The notes under the pieces were generated by a model. The model was not told the origin of the DNA. It made no database searches and saw only the letters and a program-made list of their open reading frames with translations. The position numbers were made by a program, and so were the translations under genes. This document shows, piece by piece, positions 13,194 to 16,685 of a stretch of 16,685 bases of DNA. Every line of letters starts with the position of its first letter. The first letter of the stretch is position 1. The DNA comes from Anaerocolumna sp. Its GTDB lineage: Bacteria > Bacillota > Clostridia > Lachnospirales > Lachnospiraceae. The stretch spans positions 1 through 16,685 of the forward strand of contig JAQSYR010000035.1 of NCBI GenBank assembly GCA_029256035.1, given 5' to 3'.

Positions 13194-15257
13194 TTATAGA
13201 AACAACAACCCTAGTTGATAAACCAGTGTTGCAGCAAACCAGGCAATTCCTAGCTGAAAGAAGAAAGTAAACAATGTCCATTTTATTGATTTTAATTCTC
13301 TTGCTATAACACCCATAGCAGCAGCACAAGGAGTATATAATAATGTAAATATCATTAGTGCATAAGCATTGAGAGCACCAAACCCAAGAGGTTTCAGAAT
13401 CTGTACCAAACTGCTCATTCCCTCTGCGGAATTAATGTTTGCAATACCAAATAACACACTAAAGCTGGATACAACAATTTCTTTGGCGGCTATACCAGAA
13501 ATTAATGAAACTCCAATCTGCCACATACCAAGTCCTGCCGGTGTTAATATAGGTGTTAGCAGCCTTCCTATAATAGCTCCATAGCTGTCTGACATATCTT
13601 CTACCATTCCATTAGGGCCTATATTTAATATAAACCAGATAACAATAGAAGCAATAAAGATGGTTGTGCCTGCTTTTGTTAGATAATCTTTTACTTTATC
13701 CCAGACATAAATTAGTATACTTCTGGCATTAGGAGCTTTATATTCTGGAAGTTCTATTAGGAGATTATTGATGGCATGGCCCTTTTTCTTTTCAAACAAA
13801 TGCATGATAAAGGCGGATAATACCCCAACCACAAGACCTATCACATACATGGAAAATGCAGCTAAGGAAGCATATTTTCCAAAGAACATTCCGGCAAAAA
13901 GTACATAGACCGGAATTTTAGCACTACAGGACATAAAAGGAGTGATAAATATGGTTCTGCGCCTGTCTTTTGGATTCTCTAAGGTTCTTGATGCCATAAC
14001 TGCCGGCACGGAACATCCAAAGCCAAGTAACATAGGAATAAAGGATCTTCCAGATAAACCTATTTTACTCATAAGTCCGTCCATTATATAAGCAACTCTT
14101 GCCATGTAACCACTGTCCTCTAAAAAAGCCAGAGCCAAAAATAAAATAAATATATTAGGCAGAAAGGTTAATATACCTCCTACACCTGCAATAATTCCAT
14201 CCACTATAAGGGATGTCAATAAATCGCCAACCCCTGTAGCTGCCAGGAAGTTTAATACCGCATTGGATAAGGCCTCTAAAAGAGTTTCGAATACTCCCTT
14301 TAGGGCGTCACCAACGGAGAACGTTAAAAAGAAAATCAGTGCCATTACTCCAAAAAAGATTGGCATTCCTAAAAACCGGTTGGTTAATAGCTGATCAATT
14401 TTATCTGTTGCTGCAGCTTTCCTGTTTCGATTAACCACAACTTCTTCTATAATTTCTTCTATAAAATCATACTTTTGATTAATAATATCTGTTTCATAAC
14501 TTCTATCTGCAATTCCTGCTAAATCTAGTGGATATTTTTTTCTTATCTCTTCGTCCCATTCCAGCAGTTTTATTGCAATCCATCTAACATTTTCTAATTC
14601 AGGGTTAGCTGCTAGTAAACGTTCAGATATCAAATCTATTTTATCTTCTATCTCATTACTGTAAACTACGGTAAATTCTTTATGATGTTTCTTTAGATGG
14701 GCTGAGCCCTTGATACTTCCCATTACATGGTGATGATGCTCCAGATTTTTGTCCAAGGTCTTATCATTGTGATGTGCAACTGCATGCATCAGAATATCTA
14801 GCCCCTTTTTCTTTCTCGCCGAGACTGGAATTACTGGAATTCCAAGCATCTCTGGCAGACGGTGAAGATCGATTTCCATGCCTCTTTCTTCCACAATATC
14901 CATCATGTTTAGGGCAAGGATTACAGGTTTTCCTAGTTCAATTAATTGTAAGGTAAGGTAAAGATTACGCTCCAAATTAGAAGCATCAACAACATCAATA
15001 ATTACATCAACATCGTCTTCCAGAATATATTGTCTGGTTAATTTCTCTTCCATACTATAGGAAGTCAAGCTGTAAGTGCCCGGAAGATCAACTAATCTAA
15101 ACTTATGGTTATGATATTTCATTGCACCTTCTTTTTTATCAACAGTTACTCCTGGCCAGTTGGCTACTTTAAGTTTGGCACCGGTGTAAGCGTTAAACAA
15201 AGTGGTCTTTCCGCAATTAGGATTCCCAACAAAACCTACTTGTAGTTCATCCTTCAT
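13194..15257 (-). CDS. feoB: ferrous iron transporter FeoB
   Basis: Main Fe(II) importer of the inner membrane, 687 residues, full length. The N-terminal G domain shows G1 GNPNCGKT (11-18), G2 around T38, G3 DLPG (57-60) and G4 NMMD (about 116-119). A linker with a His-rich segment LEHHHHVMGSIKG and HLKKHHKE follows. The membrane part contains FLEDSGYMARVAYIMDGLM, GRSFIPMLLGFGCSVPAVMA with the conserved GCSVPA, PFMSCSAKIPVY with another conserved Cys, and the AAKEIVVSS and TPCAAAMGVI segments. Its ribosome binding site GAGGAGG lies inside the end of feoA; only one base separates the two genes. Confidence 0.97.
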   Translation of the reverse strand: MKDELQVGFVGNPNCGKTTLFNAYTGAKLKVANWPGVTVDKKEGAMKYHNHKFRLVDLPGTYSLTSYSMEEKLTRQYILEDDVDVIIDVVDASNLERNLYLTLQLIELGKPVILALNMMDIVEERGMEIDLHRLPEMLGIPVIPVSARKKKGLDILMHAVAHHNDKTLDKNLEHHHHVMGSIKGSAHLKKHHKEFTVVYSNEIEDKIDLISERLLAANPELENVRWIAIKLLEWDEEIRKKYPLDLAGIADRSYETDIINQKYDFIEEIIEEVVVNRNRKAAATDKIDQLLTNRFLGMPIFFGVMALIFFLTFSVGDALKGVFETLLEALSNAVLNFLAATGVGDLLTSLIVDGIIAGVGGILTFLPNIFILFLALAFLEDSGYMARVAYIMDGLMSKIGLSGRSFIPMLLGFGCSVPAVMASRTLENPKDRRRTIFITPFMSCSAKIPVYVLFAGMFFGKYASLAAFSMYVIGLVVGVLSAFIMHLFEKKKGHAINNLLIELPEYKAPNARSILIYVWDKVKDYLTKAGTTIFIASIVIWFILNIGPNGMVEDMSDSYGAIIGRLLTPILTPAGLGMWQIGVSLISGIAAKEIVVSSFSVLFGIANINSAEGMSSLVQILKPLGFGALNAYALMIFTLLYTPCAAAMGVIARELKSIKWTLFTFFFQLGIAWFAATLVYQLGLLFL

Positions 15258-15258
15258 G

Positions 15259-15483
15259 CTATGCCACCTCCTCTATAAAAATTGAGGCTGCAATTCTATC
15301 TCCAATAGCAAGCCTGGTTCCACGTACTTTAAAAACAACATCACCTTTTCTATTCTGATTCAGTAATTGAACTTTTGTACCATGGATTAAACCTAGTGCT
15401 TCCAGTCTACGTTTTATCACCTGTTCTAAATTCAATTCTTTTACAATATAATTCTGACCAATTTGTGCATCTCTCAAAGTCAT
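15259..15483 (-). CDS. feoA: FeoA, ferrous iron transport accessory protein
   Basis: A 74-residue cytoplasmic SH3-like protein that works with FeoB. The sequence MTLRDAQIGQNYIVKEL ... LEALGLIHGTKVQLLNQNRKGDVVFKVRGTRLAIGDRIAASIFIEEV has the family's Gly-turn (LGLIHGTKV) and the terminal RLAIGDRIA block. It starts with ATG behind AAAGGTGA. First gene of feoA-feoB-Cys-rich protein, under a consensus promoter with a Fur-like operator. Confidence 0.95.
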   Translation of the reverse strand: MTLRDAQIGQNYIVKELNLEQVIKRRLEALGLIHGTKVQLLNQNRKGDVVFKVRGTRLAIGDRIAASIFIEEVA

Positions 15484-15537
15484 ATTACTCTACTTCACCT
15501 TTCTAACTCGTATGTAGTTACCATTCATTAGTATAAT

Positions 15538-15552
15538 TGAGAATGAATATCA
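15538..15552. promoter_or_regulatory. Fur-like operator of the feo operon
   Basis: TGAGAATGAATATCA matches the 7-1-7 Fur consensus TGATAATNATTATCA at 12 of 14 defined bases. It lies just downstream of the -10 box over the start and early transcribed region, where Fe-bound Fur would block transcription under iron sufficiency. Confidence 0.65.
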
Positions 15553-15566
15553 ATATTAGCAAATTT

Positions 15567-15595
15567 ATTATATCTCTTATCCCTGCAAATGTCAA
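15567..15595 (-). promoter_or_regulatory. consensus sigma-A promoter of the feo operon
   Basis: Minus-strand TTGACA (15590-15595), exactly 17 bp, TATAAT (15567-15572): both hexamers are perfect. The start of transcription is expected near 15560, about 75 nt before feoA, with the Fur-like box immediately downstream. Confidence 0.9.
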
Positions 15596-15597
15596 CT

Positions 15598-15728
15598 ATT
15601 CTTGGGTATTTTGTGATAACATTTCTTGGGTATTTTGGGGTAACATATCTTGGGTATCTTAGTATTTTGGGGTAATATATCTTTGGTATTTTTTGGTATC
15701 TTCTCTTTAGTATTTTGTGGTAACATGT
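15598..15728. repeat. degenerate tandem repeats directly upstream of the feo promoter
   Basis: About five diverged units of roughly 24 bp, core CTTGGGTATTTTGGGGTAAC, one expanded and one shortened. The array ends 2 bp before the -35 box of the feo promoter. An ORF on the minus strand (15592-15789) simply translates the repeats into Lys/Pro/Asn-rich sequence and starts inside a terminator, so I do not consider it a gene. Confidence 0.75.
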
Positions 15729-15755
15729 TGAATGCCTTCATGGTATTAATGGCAT

Positions 15756-15799
15756 TAAAAAAGCACAAGAAATAGTAGTTTATTTTCATTTCCTGTGCT
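15756..15799 (-). terminator. intrinsic terminator after the GNAT gene
   Basis: On the minus strand AGCACAGGAAAT pairs with ATTTCTTGTGCT (one mismatch, 14-nt loop), followed by TTTTTTAA. It lies about 50 bp after the GNAT stop and closes that transcript before the feo promoter region. Confidence 0.75.
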
Positions 15800-15851
15800 C
15801 ATTTTAATAAATAATGATTTATTTAGTTTACTATTAATTCCAGTACGCTGT

Positions 15852-16175
15852 TTAATGCTTTCCATCTATTTTACAAGCAATCGTAGGTTCACTTTGACTC
15901 TTCAATAAAATATCTTGGCATTTCTCTTTATTTCTAAGGAACCAAGCACTTGCATAGGAACAGGTTGCTGAAGCTTTTAAACCTTCTTTTCTAAGATACT
16001 CTGTCACTACCTGCATTGTCTCATCTGCAACACCTTGTCCTCTCATGGAAGGGTTTACATAAACATGATCAATAATTAAGGAGCCGGGTTGATTCTGTAC
16101 ATAGGTTGCTTCTGAAATTATATTACCTTTCTCATCTTTACTGAAAATTCTACCATTTTCATAGTTCCAGTTCAT
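15852..16175 (-). CDS. small GNAT-family N-acetyltransferase (YidJ/NATD1-like)
   Basis: A 107-residue compact acetyltransferase-fold protein of the COG2388 type. Seen: strand turn IISEATYVQNQPGSLIIDHVYVNPSMRGQGVA with the acetyl-CoA pyrophosphate loop RGQGVA (45-50), then VVTEYLRKEGLKASATCSYASAWFLRN, the typical final block. The substrate of this family is unknown. The start is ATG behind AGGAGG with 5-nt spacing and overlaps the stop of a 26-codon upstream ORF (ATGA), so expression may be coupled to it. The transcript begins at the promoter at 16331-16359 and must pass a leader terminator. Confidence 0.85.
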   Translation of the reverse strand: MNWNYENGRIFSKDEKGNIISEATYVQNQPGSLIIDHVYVNPSMRGQGVADETMQVVTEYLRKEGLKASATCSYASAWFLRNKEKCQDILLKSQSEPTIACKIDGKH

Positions 16176-16252
16176 AATTTCCTCCTATCCGTTTTTTCAA
16201 TAATTAATGAATTCCTAGAAAATGATTCGGCTTTGTAGTAGTTTAGGATCAT
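16172..16252 (-). CDS. 26-codon upstream ORF, possible leader peptide
   Basis: ATG at 16252 with GGGGGAAG upstream opens a 26-residue frame (MILNYYKAESFSR ... DRRKL) whose TGA overlaps the GNAT start codon as ATGA. I recognise no family. The overlap and the ribosome binding site suggest translational coupling, but a frame of this length can arise by chance. Confidence 0.35.
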   Translation of the reverse strand: MILNYYKAESFSRNSLIIEKTDRRKL

Positions 16253-16262
16253 AATTCTTCCC

Positions 16263-16324
16263 CCAAAAAACAAAAGCCTCTTTTCTGAGGCGTCATTAGC
16301 GATTGAGGTTACTGATGTCCTCAA
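16263..16324 (-). promoter_or_regulatory. attenuator-like leader ahead of the GNAT gene
   Basis: Predicted leader RNA from about 16324. TTGAGG and CCTCAA (16302-16323 region) form a first hairpin. GCCTC/GAGGC (16276-16291) followed by TTTTGTTTTTT forms an intrinsic terminator. The two hairpins share complementary CCTCA/TGAGG sequence, so pairing of the first arm with the terminator arm would prevent termination. No known riboswitch class is recognised. Confidence 0.5.
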
Positions 16325-16330
16325 ATAAAT

Positions 16331-16359
16331 ATTATACCACTTAATTAAATCAGTCAACA
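16331..16359 (-). promoter_or_regulatory. promoter of the leader/GNAT transcript
   Basis: Minus-strand TATAAT (16331-16336) with TGTTGA at 17 bp (16354-16359) or TTGACT at 15 bp (16352-16357). The perfect -10 box makes a promoter likely; the -35 position is ambiguous. Confidence 0.55.
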
Positions 16360-16405
16360 TTCTTTTGCTACTCAACTCTCTTATAACTTTATTATTCCAT
16401 TTAAG

Positions 16406-16448
16406 GTTAGCAACAGGCATCGAACACGTGACCTAAACACTACCAATG
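16406..16448 (-). pseudogene. decayed 3' half of tRNA-Thr
   Basis: From CATTGGTAGTGTT (anticodon loop) through the T arm to TGCTAAC this copies the 3' half of the intact tRNA-Thr at 16587-16659 with about five changes. The T stem no longer pairs (ACGTG against CCTGT) and the 5' half is absent. It is either a decayed tandem tRNA copy or the old attachment site of an integrated element. Confidence 0.75.
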
Positions 16449-16510
16449 CGAAAAATTGAATATTGTATTTATTTATTTTAAAACAGTCTTCAAATAGTCT
16501 CCAAAAAAAT

Positions 16511-16538
16511 AAAAAAACACTCCTTCGAGTGTTTTTTT
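16511..16538 (-). terminator. terminator after tRNA-Thr (bidirectional form)
   Basis: ACACTC/GAGTGT with a CTTC loop, flanked by seven A on one side and seven T on the other, so it can act on both strands. On the minus strand it lies about 50 bp past the tRNA end and is followed by TTTTTTTATTTTTTT. Confidence 0.85.
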
Positions 16539-16586
16539 ATTTCTTGAATTTTATACAACCCTTGCTTTTCCAAGGTTTTTCATAAG

Positions 16587-16659
16587 AGCTAGCAACGGGA
16601 ATCGAACCCGTGACCTCAACACTACCAATGTTGCGCGCTACCATCTGTGCCATGCCAGC
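16587..16659 (-). tRNA. tRNA-Thr (anticodon GGT)
   Basis: A 73-nt cloverleaf: acceptor GCTGGCA/TGCTAGC (one G-U pair), D arm GCAC AGATGGTA GCGC, anticodon arm CAACA TTGGTAG TGTTG with anticodon GGT at loop positions 34-36, five-nt variable loop AGGTC, T arm ACGGG TTCGATT CCCGT, discriminator T. CCA is not encoded. The D stem has an A-C mismatch at 12-23, unusual but not disabling by itself. It reads ACC and, with wobble, ACU threonine codons. Confidence 0.93.
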
Positions 16660-16685
16660 TTATCCATAATTATAATGACAATTTT

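Noticed and set aside
15598..15728. CRISPR-like array
   Set aside because: The units are contiguous and degenerate with no unique spacers of constant length, and no cas gene is nearby.
15592..15789. Minus-strand ORF of 65 residues with IPK/NTK repeats
   Set aside because: It is a translation of the degenerate tandem repeat, starts inside the GNAT terminator hairpin and ends in the feo promoter -35 region.
16172..16420. 82-residue ORF beginning in the tRNA remnant
   Set aside because: It starts in decayed tRNA sequence and crosses a promoter and terminator; only its last 26 codons have a credible start and ribosome binding site.

Overview
The window looks like a chromosomal stretch from a low-GC Firmicute of class Clostridia, most probably a Lachnospiraceae member close to Lachnoclostridium. 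That assignment is inferred from the AT-rich intergenic DNA, strong AGGAGG-type ribosome binding sites, the dgt-dnaG-rpoD-trmK gene order, the TGS-domain uridine kinase and the clostridial FeoA/FeoB/small Cys-rich protein set. Nearly all genes lie on the minus strand. The only plus-strand genes are a chromate-transporter pair.

Layout on the + axis. 1-3998: a nickel operon read right to left, larB, cbiM/nikMN, cbiQ, cbiO and larC (larC runs off the left edge). It combines nickel-pincer cofactor synthesis (LarB, LarC) with an ECF-type Ni/Co importer. The nikMN gene is frameshifted and cbiQ appears to lack an internal segment, so the importer is probably dead or decaying. 3999-4449: a gene-free stretch with a dense cluster of hairpins and a promoter plus terminator pair that outlines an unannotated RNA of about 140 nt. 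4450-4899: a DUF3842 protein. 4986-6281: two chromate-transporter genes bounded by two copies of a long GTGTCAGGCACC hairpin repeat, a probable inserted cassette. 6279-7946: uridine kinase-like protein. 8052-12581: the macromolecular synthesis operon dgt-dnaG-rpoD-trmK, in which dgt is broken by an internal deletion. 12582-13007: AT-rich DNA with a 128-bp multi-helix element and a 23-bp tandem repeat. 13008-15483: the feoA-feoB-small Cys-rich protein ferrous-iron operon, with a consensus promoter and a Fur-like box. 15598-15728: degenerate tandem repeats abutting that promoter. 15852-16359: a small GNAT gene behind an attenuator-like leader and a 26-codon ORF. 16406-16659: an intact tRNA-Thr(GGT) followed by a decayed copy of its 3' half.

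The most notable points are the hairpin-bounded chrA cassette, the orphan RNA at about 4205-4345, the structured element at 12773-12900, and apparent internal deletions in three genes of one 16.7-kb window. All family assignments come from reading motifs and recalled family features. No database search or folding program was run.
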